Notes: generated from the letters alone by a model not told the origin. 64,000 bases of DNA from Citrobacter amalonaticus (GCA_028994555.1 JARDVN010000001.1:4464001-4528000), one strand, 5' to 3'; numbered from the stretch's first letter, positions 35,746 to 47,035 are shown. Made by a program: numbers and translations.

Positions 35746-37210
35746 ATGTTCAGGCAGTTTAAGAAGAACCTGGTTGCTACCCTCATTGCCGCGCTGACCC
35801 TGAGTCAGGTGGCTCCCGCGTTCGCAGACTCCGCGGACAGCTTGCCGGATATGGGAACCTCGGCGGCAAGTACGCTCTCCATCGGGCAAGAGATGCAGAT
35901 GGGCGATTATTATGTACGTCAGTTGCGCGGCAGCGCGCCGCTGATTAACGATCCGCTGCTGGTTCAGTACATAAATGGGTTGGGTATGCGTCTGGTTTCT
36001 CACGCCGATTCGGTCAAGACGCCCTTTCATTTCTTTTTGATTAATAACGATGAAATTAACGCCTTTGCCTTTTTTTGGCGGTAACGTCGTGCTGCACTCT
36101 GCCCTGTTTCGCTATTCTGACAACGAAAGCCAGCTTGCCTCAGTCATGGCGCATGAAATCTCACACGTCACCCAACGTCACCTGGCGCGCGCAATGGAAG
36201 ATCAGAAACGCAGCGCACCGCTGACCTGGGTCGGCGCATTAGGGTCTATTTTGTTAGCGATGGCCAGCCCACAAGCCGGGATGGCCGCACTTACCGGGAC
36301 GCTGGCGGGTACCCGTCAGGGGATGATCAGCTTTACCCAGCAGAACGAACAGGAAGCTGACCGTATCGGTATTCAGGTCTTACAACGTTCAGGATTCGAT
36401 CCGCAGGCGATGCCGACCTTCCTGGAAAAACTGCTCGACCAGGCGCGTTACTCCTCGCGTCCACCGGAAATTTTGCTGACCCACCCCCTGCCGGAAAGCC
36501 GTCTTTCAGACACCCGCAACCGCGCAAACCAGATGCGTCCGGTGGTGGTGCAATCCTCTGAAGATTTCTATCTGACGAAAGCGCGAACGCTGGGGATGTA
36601 TAACTCCGGGCGCAATCAGTTGACCAGCGACATGCTGGACGAGTGGGCAAAAGGTAATGTCCGACAGCAGCGCGCAGCGCAGTATGGTCGTGCGTTACAG
36701 GCAATGGAAGCCAGTAAATACGACGAGGCTCGCAAAGCGCTGCAACCGCTGCTGTCCGCAGAGCCCAATAACGCCTGGTATCTGGATCTGGCCACCGATA
36801 TCGACCTCGGACAAAAGAAAACCACTGACGCGATTGCCCGACTGAAAAAGGCACGTGATTTGCGGGTCAACCCGGTCCTGCAACTCAACCTTGCAAACGC
36901 CCTGCTCCAGGGAGGACAGCCACAAGAAGCGGCGACCATCCTTAACCGTTATACCTTTAATAACAAAGACGACGCCAACGGCTGGGATCTGCTGGCGCAG
37001 GCGGAAGCCGCGCTGAATAATCGGGATCAGGAGCTGGCCGCACGTGCGGAAGGGTATGCGCTAGCAGGCCGCCTCGATCAGGCCATCTCGTTACTGAGCA
37101 GCGCCAGTTCGCAGGTCAAACTGGGTAGCCAACAGCAGGCGCGTTACGATGCGCGTATTGACCAGTTGCGCCAGTTGCAGGAACGCTTTAAGCCGTACAC
37201 GAAAATGTAA
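35746..37210 (+). CDS. bepA: Periplasmic chaperone/protease BepA (one frameshift)
   Basis: BepA is an M48 metalloprotease with chaperone activity that degrades or rescues stalled LptD and BamA. The signal peptide ([19 protein letters not shown]) ends at PAFA-DSAD; the zinc motif HEISH is in [17 protein letters not shown]-terminal TPR region begins around residue 310. The T-run 36070-36076 (7 for 6) breaks [16 protein letters not shown]; corrected length is 487 residues. yfgD starts 14 bases later. Confidence 0.92.
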
Positions 37211-37223
37211 AAAAGGATTCACC

Positions 37224-37583
37224 ATGACAAAGGCCGTAAAAATCTACCATAACCCGCGCTGCTCCAAGAGCCGCGAAACGCTGAACCTGCTGCAATCCCA
37301 CGGTGTGGAGCCAGAAGTGGTGCTTTACCTGGAAACGCCCGCAGATGCCGCCACGCTGCGTCAGCTGTTGAAGATGCTGGGCATGGAAAGCGCCCGGGAA
37401 CTGATGCGCCGAAAAGAAGATCTCTACGCGTCGCTCAACCTGGCTGACAGCAGTCTGAGTGAAGATCAACTGATTCAGGCGATGGTGGAAAACCCGAAAC
37501 TGATGGAACGTCCGATTGTGGTGGCGAACGGTCAGGCGCGCATTGGCCGTCCACCGGAACAAGTGCTGGACATCATCGGCTAA
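37224..37583 (+). CDS. yfgD: ArsC-family glutaredoxin-like reductase YfgD
   Basis: A 119-residue thioredoxin-fold protein of the arsenate reductase family, with the catalytic cysteine Cys13 in YHNPRCSKSRETL. Its arsenate activity is presumed from the family, not shown here. It is in an operon with bepA. Its stop overlaps by two bases the stop of the convergent accessory HTH gene. Confidence 0.9.
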   Translation: MTKAVKIYHNPRCSKSRETLNLLQSHGVEPEVVLYLETPADAATLRQLLKMLGMESARELMRRKEDLYASLNLADSSLSEDQLIQAMVENPKLMERPIVVANGQARIGRPPEQVLDIIG

Positions 37584-38425
37584 TCACCCCGCCGCAGGGT
37601 TTCAAGAAATGCCTGCGGCGTCATCTCTCCCAGCTTCTTCTGCGCTTTTCCCGTGTTGTAACTTTCGCCGATCTCGCTGAGCAGACGGCTGGCGGAATCG
37701 CCCTTCATCCGGGGAATTATCAATACCAGCGGAACCGCCACCTGAAGCGCACTATGCAGGTGACGGTTTTGTTTGTGCGAAATACCGCGTGCCTTCAACG
37801 TTTGATCCACACCGACAAGGAGAGCGTCAGAAAAGTAAGTCTCAACAGATTGAATATCAGCAGGACAGGCCGCAAGTAACGCTTCCAGCCACTGGCTGAC
37901 CAGTTGTGCTGAGATCCCGGCGTACAAACGGGCAAAACACCAGCCGCTCAACGGCTCTCGCGCCCAGAGCAAGTGATGCTCGCCGCCATCATCCATATGC
38001 AATGAAAGCGGCAGATGGTGCGCTTCCAGCAAATAAGGGACATGCCCGGCCTTCAACGCCTTTTTCCCCTGTAACGGCGCCCCGTGACGCTGTGCTATTA
38101 CCGGTTTGAGATAGCGATTCAGCGTGGCGCGTGATACGCGAATACCCAACCCTTCATTCACCAACGACAGAAGTTCATCTAAGGGCGCACCGGTCACATC
38201 ACGCAGTCCGTTGACTAACGCAATCTGTTCTTGTCTCATCGCTTTGTGTATCACTTTTGGCGTCGTTTGCCGGTCTGAGATCTGATCACGATGACGCCAG
38301 CGCCTGACGGTGGTGACGGAAATCCCTAACTCCGCGGCCAGCTCCCGGTCGCTTTTGTCAGACTGCTGTAAATAGCGGCGAATACGCGGTGTGGTGGTGG
38401 CATTGGCATGCAATTTAATTTCCAT
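37580..38425 (-). CDS. HTH protein resembling a catalytically dead IS481-type transposase
   Basis: A 281-residue protein with a first helix-turn-helix at residues 25-47 (SDRELAAELGISVTTVRRW) and a second helical DNA-binding segment near 80-110 (LSLVNEGLGIRVSRATLNRY). The remainder follows the order of an IS481 integrase core: LHMDDGGE near 143-148 at the first Asp, VDQTLKARGISHKQN at 206-220 where IS481 has FDRICHANGIEHRLT, and YNTGKAQKKLGEMTP at 256-270 for YNFGRRLKTLKGLTP. The DNG and NGQVERMN catalytic segments are not conserved. No terminal repeats flank it. It is divergent from the PTS gene and is probably a domesticated regulator. Alignment is by eye. Confidence 0.7.
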   Translation of the reverse strand: MEIKLHANATTTPRIRRYLQQSDKSDRELAAELGISVTTVRRWRHRDQISDRQTTPKVIHKAMRQEQIALVNGLRDVTGAPLDELLSLVNEGLGIRVSRATLNRYLKPVIAQRHGAPLQGKKALKAGHVPYLLEAHHLPLSLHMDDGGEHHLLWAREPLSGWCFARLYAGISAQLVSQWLEALLAACPADIQSVETYFSDALLVGVDQTLKARGISHKQNRHLHSALQVAVPLVLIIPRMKGDSASRLLSEIGESYNTGKAQKKLGEMTPQAFLETLRRGD

Positions 38426-38490
38426 CGCCAGATTCCTTTTCCAAAAGGATAACTAATCATATGAGATTTATATTCATTCTGCGAACACAT

Positions 38491-38506
38491 TGTGACCCGA
38501 TTCACC
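38491..38506 (+). promoter_or_regulatory. CRP-like box in the HTH / PTS EIIC divergent region
   Basis: TGTGACCCGATTCACC has the core TGTGA-N6-TCAC, nine of ten consensus core bases. It lies about 77 bases before the EIIC start and 66 bases before the divergent HTH start, a suitable place for catabolite control of the cassette. Confidence 0.55.
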
Positions 38507-38582
38507 TTTCGGCGACTGTGCTTCACTGATAATCCACTGGCATAACACAACTCCCCTCATCCGATCTTGTACGGAGTTCACA

Positions 38583-39902
38583 ATGAACAATGTTCTGGGA
38601 TTTCTTGAAGCAAAACTGATGCCCCTGGCCGCCAGGACGGCACAGCAGCGTCATCTTGGCGCTATCCGTGGCGCCTATGTTTCTTTCATGCCGTTTATTA
38701 TCGTCGGCTCCATTCTGCTGGTGATCTCATCCTTTCCCAATCAGACCTACCAGCAGTTTATGTCTGGTGCCTTCGGCGAAAGCTGGAGCAGCATTATTGA
38801 GATTCCGTTTAACGCCGTATTCTCAACGATGTCGCTATTTATCAGCTTCCTTGTCGCTTATCGTCTGGCGGAGCATTACGGTGAAGACCGAATCTCCTGC
38901 GGCATTCTGGCGCTGGTGAGTTTTTTAATCCTCACGCCATTTATTAAAGTCGCGGAAGACGGCGGCATCACGGTGATGCCCGTCGAGTGGATCGGCAGTA
39001 AAGGGCTGTTCGTGGCGATGATGGGATCGCTGCTGTGGACGGAGCTGTTCTGCTGGCTGAAACGCAAAAATCTGGTGATCAAAATGCCGGATGGCGTCCC
39101 TCCCGCCGTTCAGGAATCGTTTGCCGCGCTGATCCCCGCCCTGCTGGTCATGATCCTCGTGCTGATGATTCGTATCCTGTTTGAAAATACCCATTATCAG
39201 ACTATCCACCGCTTTATCTATGAAGTGGTCGCCACGCCGGTTCGCCACTATGGCACCTCTTATTTTGGCGCGCTGATGACGGTCTTCAGCATCACGATTT
39301 TATGGTCCGTGGGCATTAACTCCGGGTCGATGATCAATGGCATTATCCGGCCGCTGTGGATGGAAAATCAGACTGATAACATCGCCGCTATTCAGGCAGG
39401 TGTCACCCCGCCGCATATCATTACGGAACAATTCTTTGACATGATCTGGATGGGCGGCGCAGGCGCAACCCTGTCGCTGGTCATTGCGATGCTGATTTTC
39501 GCACGCAGTAAAAACATGCGAGAAGTGGCGAGGCTTGGCGCCGGGGCATCCATTTTCAATATCAACGAACCGATCCTCTTCGGCCTCCCTGTCATCATGA
39601 ACCCCATCATGTTGATCCCGTTCAATCTGGTCCCGCTGGTGCTGGTGACCGTACAGTACGTCGCAATGAAAATAGGCGCGGTTGCCGTGACAACCGGGGT
39701 ATTCATTCCGTGGACGCTGCCGCCAGTCATCAGTGGTTTTATCGTCACCGCACACCTTAGCGGCAGCGTTATGCAAATCATTAACTTACTGATTGGTGCA
39801 ATGCTCTATCTGCCCTTTATGCGCATCGTCGATAAACAGTATCGCGCTGCAGAGCTCGCCTCACTGGCGCAAAACGAGAACACACCCATAAAACAGGAGT
39901 AA
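38583..39902 (+). CDS. PTS EIIC, lactose/cellobiose family
   Basis: A 439-residue membrane permease domain of the lactose/N,N'-diacetylchitobiose/cellobiose PTS family: MNNVLGFLEAKLMPLAARTA, then repeated membrane segments, with the family signature GASIFNINEPILFGLPVIMN around residue 320. There is no EIIA or EIIB domain in the protein and none next to it, so phosphate must come from proteins encoded elsewhere, for example chitobiose- or cellobiose-type EIIA and EIIB. Transported sugar unknown. It starts the operon with the hydrolase (3 bases) and the aminopeptidase. Confidence 0.88.
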   Translation: MNNVLGFLEAKLMPLAARTAQQRHLGAIRGAYVSFMPFIIVGSILLVISSFPNQTYQQFMSGAFGESWSSIIEIPFNAVFSTMSLFISFLVAYRLAEHYGEDRISCGILALVSFLILTPFIKVAEDGGITVMPVEWIGSKGLFVAMMGSLLWTELFCWLKRKNLVIKMPDGVPPAVQESFAALIPALLVMILVLMIRILFENTHYQTIHRFIYEVVATPVRHYGTSYFGALMTVFSITILWSVGINSGSMINGIIRPLWMENQTDNIAAIQAGVTPPHIITEQFFDMIWMGGAGATLSLVIAMLIFARSKNMREVARLGAGASIFNINEPILFGLPVIMNPIMLIPFNLVPLVLVTVQYVAMKIGAVAVTTGVFIPWTLPPVISGFIVTAHLSGSVMQIINLLIGAMLYLPFMRIVDKQYRAAELASLAQNENTPIKQE

Positions 39903-39905
39903 GAC

Positions 39906-40863
39906 ATGTGGGGAATTATTGCCACCTGGCGAATGGCGCTTGAAGGTGTGACCGAGTCCGCGTCCACGCTGGCGGCAGGGCAATCAGCGGCTGGAGCCGT
40001 CGTGGATGCCGTTGCCGCTGTTGAAGACTTTCCTTTGTACAAGTCCGTCGGCTACGGGGGCCTGCCAACGGAGAATGGCGAAGTGGAACTGGATGCCGCA
40101 TTCATGGATGGCGACACGCTGGCGTTCGGCGCGGTGGGTAATCTCGTGGATATCGCCAATCCGGTACGTGTGGCGCAGGCCCTGAGCCGCCAGCGTTATA
40201 ACAGTCTGCTGGTCGGCCAGGGCGCTCGCGAGTGGGCGCTAAGCCAGGGATTTGCTGAAAAAAACATGCTTACCGATCGCGCCCTGCAACACTATCGCAA
40301 GCGCTGCCGGGAGACGCTGGATAAAGGGTTAAGTCCTTACGACGGGCACGACACGGTCGGCATCATCGGCCTCGATACGCACGGTTCGATGAGCGTGGCG
40401 ACCTCCACCAGCGGTCTGTTTATGAAGAAACGCGGTCGTCTGGGGGGATTCCCCGATTATTGGTTCCGGCTTTTACTGCGACAGTAAAATCGGCGCAGCC
40501 ACCGCCACCGGGGTGGGTGAAGATTTGATGAAAGGCTGCACCAGCTACGAAATCGTTCGCCGCATGGCGCAGGGTATGACGCCGCAACAAGCTGCCGACG
40601 CAGTGGTGTTTGAGCTTGAAGATACGTTGATGTCCCGTTTTGGTCGGGTGGGCGATCTGTCCGTCGTCTGCATGAATAACCGGGGAGAATTCGGCGCGGC
40701 GACAAATATCAAAACGTTCACGTTTACCGTTGCTACGGCTCGCCATCCACTCACCGTCTATCTCGCTGAACGCCAACATGAGAAGACCCATTATCAGCCG
40801 GTCGATGAGGCATGGATGCAGGCCTACGCTGCACGCATTCGTGCGCCAATAGAGGAAGCATAA
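39906..40863 (+). CDS. Glycosylasparaginase-family (Ntn) hydrolase (one frameshift)
   Basis: It belongs to the N4-(beta-N-acetylglucosaminyl)-L-asparaginase / isoaspartyl peptidase family of self-cleaving amidohydrolases. The autocleavage site and nucleophile are HDT150VGIIGLD; the substrate-pocket regions are LGDSPIIGSGFYC and TGVGEDLMKG. The G-run 40442-40447 (6 for 5) breaks the frame at RGRLGDSP; corrected length is 318 residues. There is no signal peptide, so it acts in the cytoplasm. Neighbours suggest it splits an imported glycosyl-asparagine or amide; an isoaspartyl dipeptidase role is possible. Confidence 0.85.
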
Positions 40864-42308
40864 TGATTACCTGTCAGCTGATTCATTCCCTTTCAGGTGC
40901 GCATCCTGATGCACATCTGATTGCCCCTACCACCAGCCCTCAGTTGCCGGACACCGCGCTGATACAGGAAATGCGCGCAACGGACACGGTGGCGGATACC
41001 CGCTTTGGCTGCGCCCCGTTTAAACGAATCACCCTCCTTCCGTCCGCGTTGTGGCAGGACAGCCTGACCGACAGTCTGGTGAATACGCTGCGTCCGCTGT
41101 TCGCCACGCCGGTCAGTTCTCATGTCGTTATTGATGTCAGTGAAATTCACCCGACGGTGCTGCTTCAGGTGCTGCGTTTTCTGTTCAATCAGGCGCACCG
41201 CCTTGATGACCTGCAACTGAAAACCACGGATAGTGTAACGGTGCGTCTTTCGCACATCGACGTGCTGTGTTTACCGGAACAGCGGGAAACACTGGAGGGG
41301 GTTATTCGCCAGCAGCGGGCTATCGCCAACGGCATGATTGCCGCCCGCCGTCTTGCCGATATCCCGTCCGATCGCTGTACGCCACAGTTTATCGCCGAAC
41401 AAGCACATGCGCTGTGTGCGCCCTTCTCCGCGCTGCGCTGCGAAGTGCTCAATGAACAGCAGATTGCTGAACAGGGCCTTGGTTTGTTGCACGCGGTCGG
41501 TAAAGGGGCGACATGCCCGCCGCGACTGGTCGCTATTCATTATGATGGCGTGCCCGAAGGACCTGTCCGCTGTTATGTCGGTAAAGGAATCACCTTCGAT
41601 ACGGGCGGACTCTGGCTGAAAGAAGGCGCGGGTATGTACACCATGAAATACGATATGTGCGGCGCGGCTAACGTACTGGGTCTGCTGCTTACCGCGGCCG
41701 AGTTAGCATTACCGGTACGCATTATGGGGGTGCTGGCGCTGGCGGAAAACGCCATCGGGCCAAACGCGATGCAACCGGGCAACGTGGCGCATGCCTGCAA
41801 CGGCCTGACGGTTGAGATCAACAATACTGACGCAGAAGGGAGACTGGTATTGGCTGACGCCATTGCCTGGGCCAGTCAGCGTCATCCGCAGGCGCATTAC
41901 CTTATTGATCTGGCAACCCTGACCGGCGCGGTGGTGAAGGCATTAGGATATGAACTGAGCGGGCTGATGACTCAGGATAACGCGCTGCGTGCGGCGTTAA
42001 CCGTTGCCGGTGAACAGAGCGGTGATGAAGTCTGGTCGCTGCCGCTGGACGCACGACTGAAAAAACAGACTGAAAGCGCGATTGCCGATCTCTGCAATAC
42101 CCCGACGAACAATGCCGCGATCAGCGCTTCGGCGGCCTGGCTGTTGCATCATTTCTGTCCGCCGACGATCCCCTGGGCGCATCTGGATATCAGCGGTACG
42201 GCGTTATGGCGCGAAGCAGGAAGAAGCGTGGCGTCGGGCAGACCGATCCCATTGCTGGTGCAGCATCTGCTTAACGATCTGGCAGTTGAGGAGTCACCCG
42301 CTAAGTAA
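40863..42308 (+). CDS. M17 leucyl aminopeptidase family protein
   Basis: A 481-residue dinuclear-metal aminopeptidase of the M17 (PepA/PepB) family. Metal-binding GKGITFDTGGLWLKEGAGM and the signature NTDAEGRL at residues 321-328 are intact, so it should be active. The start ATG at 40863 overlaps the stop of the hydrolase gene (TAATG), showing coupled translation. It would release free amino acids from short peptides and is additional to housekeeping PepA and PepB. The frame is intact. Confidence 0.88.
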   Translation: MITCQLIHSLSGAHPDAHLIAPTTSPQLPDTALIQEMRATDTVADTRFGCAPFKRITLLPSALWQDSLTDSLVNTLRPLFATPVSSHVVIDVSEIHPTVLLQVLRFLFNQAHRLDDLQLKTTDSVTVRLSHIDVLCLPEQRETLEGVIRQQRAIANGMIAARRLADIPSDRCTPQFIAEQAHALCAPFSALRCEVLNEQQIAEQGLGLLHAVGKGATCPPRLVAIHYDGVPEGPVRCYVGKGITFDTGGLWLKEGAGMYTMKYDMCGAANVLGLLLTAAELALPVRIMGVLALAENAIGPNAMQPGNVAHACNGLTVEINNTDAEGRLVLADAIAWASQRHPQAHYLIDLATLTGAVVKALGYELSGLMTQDNALRAALTVAGEQSGDEVWSLPLDARLKKQTESAIADLCNTPTNNAAISASAAWLLHHFCPPTIPWAHLDISGTALWREAGRSVASGRPIPLLVQHLLNDLAVEESPAK

Positions 42309-42327
42309 ATGCGTTTGTTTGGATAAT

Positions 42328-42402
42328 CAGGCCGGATAAGGCGAAATCGCCATCCGGCATCCGCACCGTTCTGTCTGATGACGCTACGCTTATCAGACCT
42401 AC
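42328..42402. repeat. REP-like element between the M17 gene and hda
   Basis: Halves GGCCGGATAAGGCG / CGCCATCCGGC are followed by a degenerate second unit (TGATGACGCTACGCTTATCA). It lies between convergent genes. Confidence 0.7.
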
Positions 42403-42427
42403 TGCGATACATAACCTTGTATTTTGG

Positions 42428-43129
42428 CTAGAGCTTCAGAATCTCTTTCACGAACGGAATGGTTAATTTGCGCTGCGCGGAAATGGAGGCGTGATCGAGT
42501 TGATCGAGCGTCATAAACAGCGTGCGCATTTCCCGATCGAGCCGTTTCAGCAGGAAACGTCCTACGTCTTCCGGCAGCTCAAATCCACGCAGGCGCGCAC
42601 GCAGTTGCAGGGCCTGCAGCTTATCTTCATCCGATAACGGCTGCAGCTTGTAGATTTGTCCCCAGTCAAGCCGCGAAGCCAGATCGGGCAGCCCCAGCTT
42701 TAACTGGCGCGGAGGACGATCGCCGGTGATCAGTAACCGCGTTTTTCCGGACTCCAGAATGCGGTTGTAGAGATCAAAAATCGCCATCTCCCACTCTTCA
42801 TCACCCGCGACACATTCGATATTGTCGATACAGACTAACGACAGGTGTTCCATCCCGTCGAGCACTTCCGGGACGAACCAGGTGCGCTTATCCAGCGGCA
42901 CATAGCCCACGGCATCGCCACGCTGCGACAATTCAGCACAGGCGGCATGCAGCAAATGGCTGCGGCCCGCGCCTTCACGCGACCAGAGATAAATGTATCC
43001 GCTATGCTCCTGGCGCAGCACGTTTTGCAGTGCGGCCAGTAAAGAGGCGTTATCTCCCGGCCAGAAACTTGCAAAGGTTTCGTCGTCAGGCAGATAGAGT
43101 GGCAAAGAGAGCTGTGCCGGTGTGTTCAG
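42428..43129 (-). CDS. hda: DnaA regulatory inactivator Hda, CTG start
   Basis: An AAA+ protein that, with the DNA-loaded sliding clamp, stimulates ATP hydrolysis by DnaA and prevents over-initiation. The start is CTG at 43129 (reading [19 protein letters not shown] with fMet first), which gives the 233-residue E. coli length; the E. coli gene is also known to use CUG. The clamp-binding motif QLSLPLYL lies at residues 5-12; the first ATG-type start would delete it. The P-loop-like [14 protein letters not shown] and Walker B LVCIDNIE are present. Confidence 0.9.
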   Translation of the reverse strand: MNTPAQLSLPLYLPDDETFASFWPGDNASLLAALQNVLRQEHSGYIYLWSREGAGRSHLLHAACAELSQRGDAVGYVPLDKRTWFVPEVLDGMEHLSLVCIDNIECVAGDEEWEMAIFDLYNRILESGKTRLLITGDRPPRQLKLGLPDLASRLDWGQIYKLQPLSDEDKLQALQLRARLRGFELPEDVGRFLLKRLDREMRTLFMTLDQLDHASISAQRKLTIPFVKEILKL

Positions 43130-43195
43130 AGAGACCTCAACCCAGATTTCATTAAAATCGTGATGAGTTTACCACAGAATTCCGTCGCGTTAGAA

Positions 43196-43216
43196 CCGGG
43201 CAGCATCACTGCCCGG
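43196..43216 (-). terminator. Hairpin between uraA and hda
   Basis: A perfect 8-base stem (CCGGGCAG / CTGCCCGG) with a five-base loop follows the uraA stop. It has no T-tract, so it may be a weak or Rho-aided terminator or an mRNA-stabilising hairpin. Confidence 0.4.
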
Positions 43217-43224
43217 ATCCCATT

Positions 43225-44515
43225 TTACTGCTTCGGTGTATCCGCATCTTCCGCATCCAGCACCACTTCTTCCGGACGCAGGACAGAAATCAGCTTGAAG
43301 ATCAGGCTCAGCGCGATCCCAACGATCGTCGCCAGCGCCATTCCTTTCAGCTCCGCCGCGCCAATGTGCACTTTCGCACCGCTGACGCCGATGATCAGAA
43401 TGACAGAGGTCAGGATCAGGTTCTGCGCTTTGTTGTAATCCACTTTCGATTCAATCAGCACGCGAATACCGGATGCCCCGATCACCCCGTACAGCAGCAA
43501 TGACACCCCACCCATCACCGGCAGCGGAATGATCTGGATCGCCGCCGCCAGTTTACCAACGCAGGACAGCAGAATCGCGAAAATCGCCGCGCCGCCAATT
43601 ACCCAGGTACTGTAAACACGGGTAATAGCCATGACGCCGATGTTCTCACCGTAGGTGGTGTTCGGCGTGGAACCAAAGAAGCCGGAAATCACCGTCGACA
43701 AGCCGTTGGCAAACATCGAGCGATGCAGGCCCGGGTCGCGAACCAGATCTTTTTTGACGATGTTCGCCGTCACCACCAGGTGACCGACGTGTTCGGCGAT
43801 CACCACCAGCGCGGCAGGCAGGATGGTCAGAATGGCGAACCACTCAAAACGCGGGGTATAGAAAGTCGGCAGCGCAAACCAGTGTGCTTCGGCAATCGGT
43901 GTGGTATCGACCACGCCCATCGCAAACGACAGCGCATAACCCGCCAGTACCCCAATCAGGATCGGGATAATCGCAAGGAAGCCGCGGAACAGCACCGAGC
44001 CAAACACGGTCACCGCCAGCGTCACCATCGAGATAATGATGGTCTTCGAATCCGCAGATTGCCCTTCCGCAGGCAGCAATCCGGCCATACCGGCGGCAAC
44101 CCCTGCCAGTTCCAGACCGATAACGGCAACGATTGCGCCCATTGCCGCCGGAGGGAACATCACGTCCAGCCAGCCTGTACCGGCTTTCTTGACAATGAAA
44201 GAAACCAGGCAGAACAGCACGCCGCACATGATAAAGCCGCCCAGCGCTACTTCGTATCCCAGCGGCAGCAGCAGCAGAACCGGGGGAGATAAACGCGAAG
44301 CTTGAACCTAAATAGGCAGGGATTTTTCCTTTACAGATAAAGAGATACAGCAAGGTCCCGATCCCGTTGAACAACAAAACGGTAGCCGGGTTGATATGAA
44401 ACAGCACTGGCACCAGCACGGTTGCGCCAAACATGGCGAACAGATGCTGCAAACTAAGCGGGATTGTCTGTAAAAGCGGCGGTCTTTCACTCACCCCGAT
44501 AGCACGGCGCGTCAT
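43225..44515 (-). CDS. uraA: Uracil:H+ symporter UraA (one frameshift)
   Basis: A 14-helix nucleobase transporter (NCS2 family). The N-terminus MTRRAIGVSERPPLLQTIPL is joined to the body by removing one base from the G-run 44282-44286 (5 for 4, at FAFISPVLLLLPLGYEVAL); corrected length is 429 residues, the E. coli length. The substrate-site glutamate regions are VVIAEHVGHLV and TTYGENIGVMAIT. It lies downstream of upp in the uracil salvage operon. Confidence 0.93.
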
Positions 44516-44565
44516 AGTGTTTTCCTCTGAGTGTGTTTGTTATGAGTCGTTGAGTTGTTTTATTC

Positions 44566-44592
44566 AAAAAAAAGCCGACTCTTAAGTCGGCT
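44566..44592 (-). terminator. Terminator or attenuator between upp and uraA
   Basis: Minus-strand stem AGCCGACT / AGTCGGCT with loop TAAG, followed by eight T. It sits in the upp-uraA gap of one operon, so it should reduce rather than abolish read-through into uraA. Confidence 0.8.
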
Positions 44593-44609
44593 ATTGATTA
44601 GCGATTCAC

Positions 44610-45236
44610 TTACTTAGTACCAAAAATCTTATCGCCGGCATCGCCCAGCCCCGGAATAATGTATCCGTGCTCGTTCAGGCCCTGGTCGATCGACGCGGTG
44701 TAGAGTTCCACATCCGGATGCGCTTTTTCCAGCGCGGCGATGCCTTCTGGCGCCGCCACCAGCACCAGCACTTTGATGCTGCTGCAGCCCGCTTTTTTCA
44801 GCAGATCGATGGTGGCGATAACGGAGCCCCCGGTCGCCAGCATCGGGTCGACGATCAGCGCCATGCGCTCGTCAATATTGGATACCAGTTTCTGGAAATA
44901 GGGGACCGGCTCCAGCGTCTCTTCGTTACGGTACATACCGACCACGCTGATACGTGCGCTGGGGACGTTTTCCAGCACGCCTTCCATCATGCCCAGACCG
45001 GCACGCAGGATAGGTACGACGGTAATTTTTTTGCCTTTGATTTGATCCACTTCGACCGGACCATTCCAGCCTTCAATGGTTACTTTTTCGGTTTCCAGGC
45101 CTGCAGTCGCTTCGTAAGTCAGCAGACTGCCTACTTCCGAGGCGAGTTCACGAAAGCGTTTGGTGCTGATATCGTTCTCACGCATCAGACCCAGCTTGTG
45201 TTTGACGAGTGGGTGTTTGACTTCCACGATCTTCAT
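44610..45236 (-). CDS. upp: Uracil phosphoribosyltransferase
   Basis: A 208-residue enzyme that makes UMP from uracil and [24 protein letters not shown] begins the protein, the PRPP loop is [14 protein letters not shown], and the uracil-binding tail is [17 protein letters not shown]. It precedes uraA. The frame is intact. Confidence 0.96.
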   Translation of the reverse strand: MKIVEVKHPLVKHKLGLMRENDISTKRFRELASEVGSLLTYEATAGLETEKVTIEGWNGPVEVDQIKGKKITVVPILRAGLGMMEGVLENVPSARISVVGMYRNEETLEPVPYFQKLVSNIDERMALIVDPMLATGGSVIATIDLLKKAGCSSIKVLVLVAAPEGIAALEKAHPDVELYTASIDQGLNEHGYIIPGLGDAGDKIFGTK

Positions 45237-45367
45237 ACTCTTCTCCTTTCCTCAGACGAGTGGCAACCACAAAAAAATCGCCGGATTATACCGCTTTTCC
45301 TCTCTGGCGCAATATAACGTATGCATGACCTGGATCAAGCAAAGTGGTATACGTTTGGGTGATGAGT

Positions 45368-45399
45368 ATAAAACACGCCCCGCATTCTGTGCGGGGCGT
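45368..45399 (-). terminator. Terminator of the GH1 gene
   Basis: A perfect 10-base stem (ACGCCCCGCA / TGCGGGGCGT) with a five-base loop; on the minus strand it is followed by GTTTTATACT. It lies 19 bases past the GH1 stop and insulates upp. Confidence 0.85.
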
Positions 45400-45417
45400 C
45401 GTACCAAGTGGCTGAAA

Positions 45418-46894
<1,477 letters not shown>

Positions 46895-46937
46895 GTATGA
46901 TACTGAGCAATCCCGGCAATGCTTTCAAGGGTGAAAC

Positions 46938-46951
46938 TGAACCCGGTTTCA
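46938..46951. promoter_or_regulatory. AscG-like LacI-family operator 2
   Basis: TGAACCCGGTTTCA also matches 13 of 14 positions of the same palindrome. Its centre is 57 bases from operator 1, so one repressor tetramer could bridge both. Confidence 0.58.
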
Positions 46952-47035
46952 TTTTCGTGGTTCAGGTCATAAAAACGCCGCTCCGCGAAGAAAACGCAGG
47001 AAATTTCAACAGATAAAAACGGATGCATCGCAAAC

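Noticed and set aside
37580-38425. Active insertion sequence
   Set aside because: There are no terminal inverted repeats or target duplication that I can see, and the DDE catalytic segments look lost.
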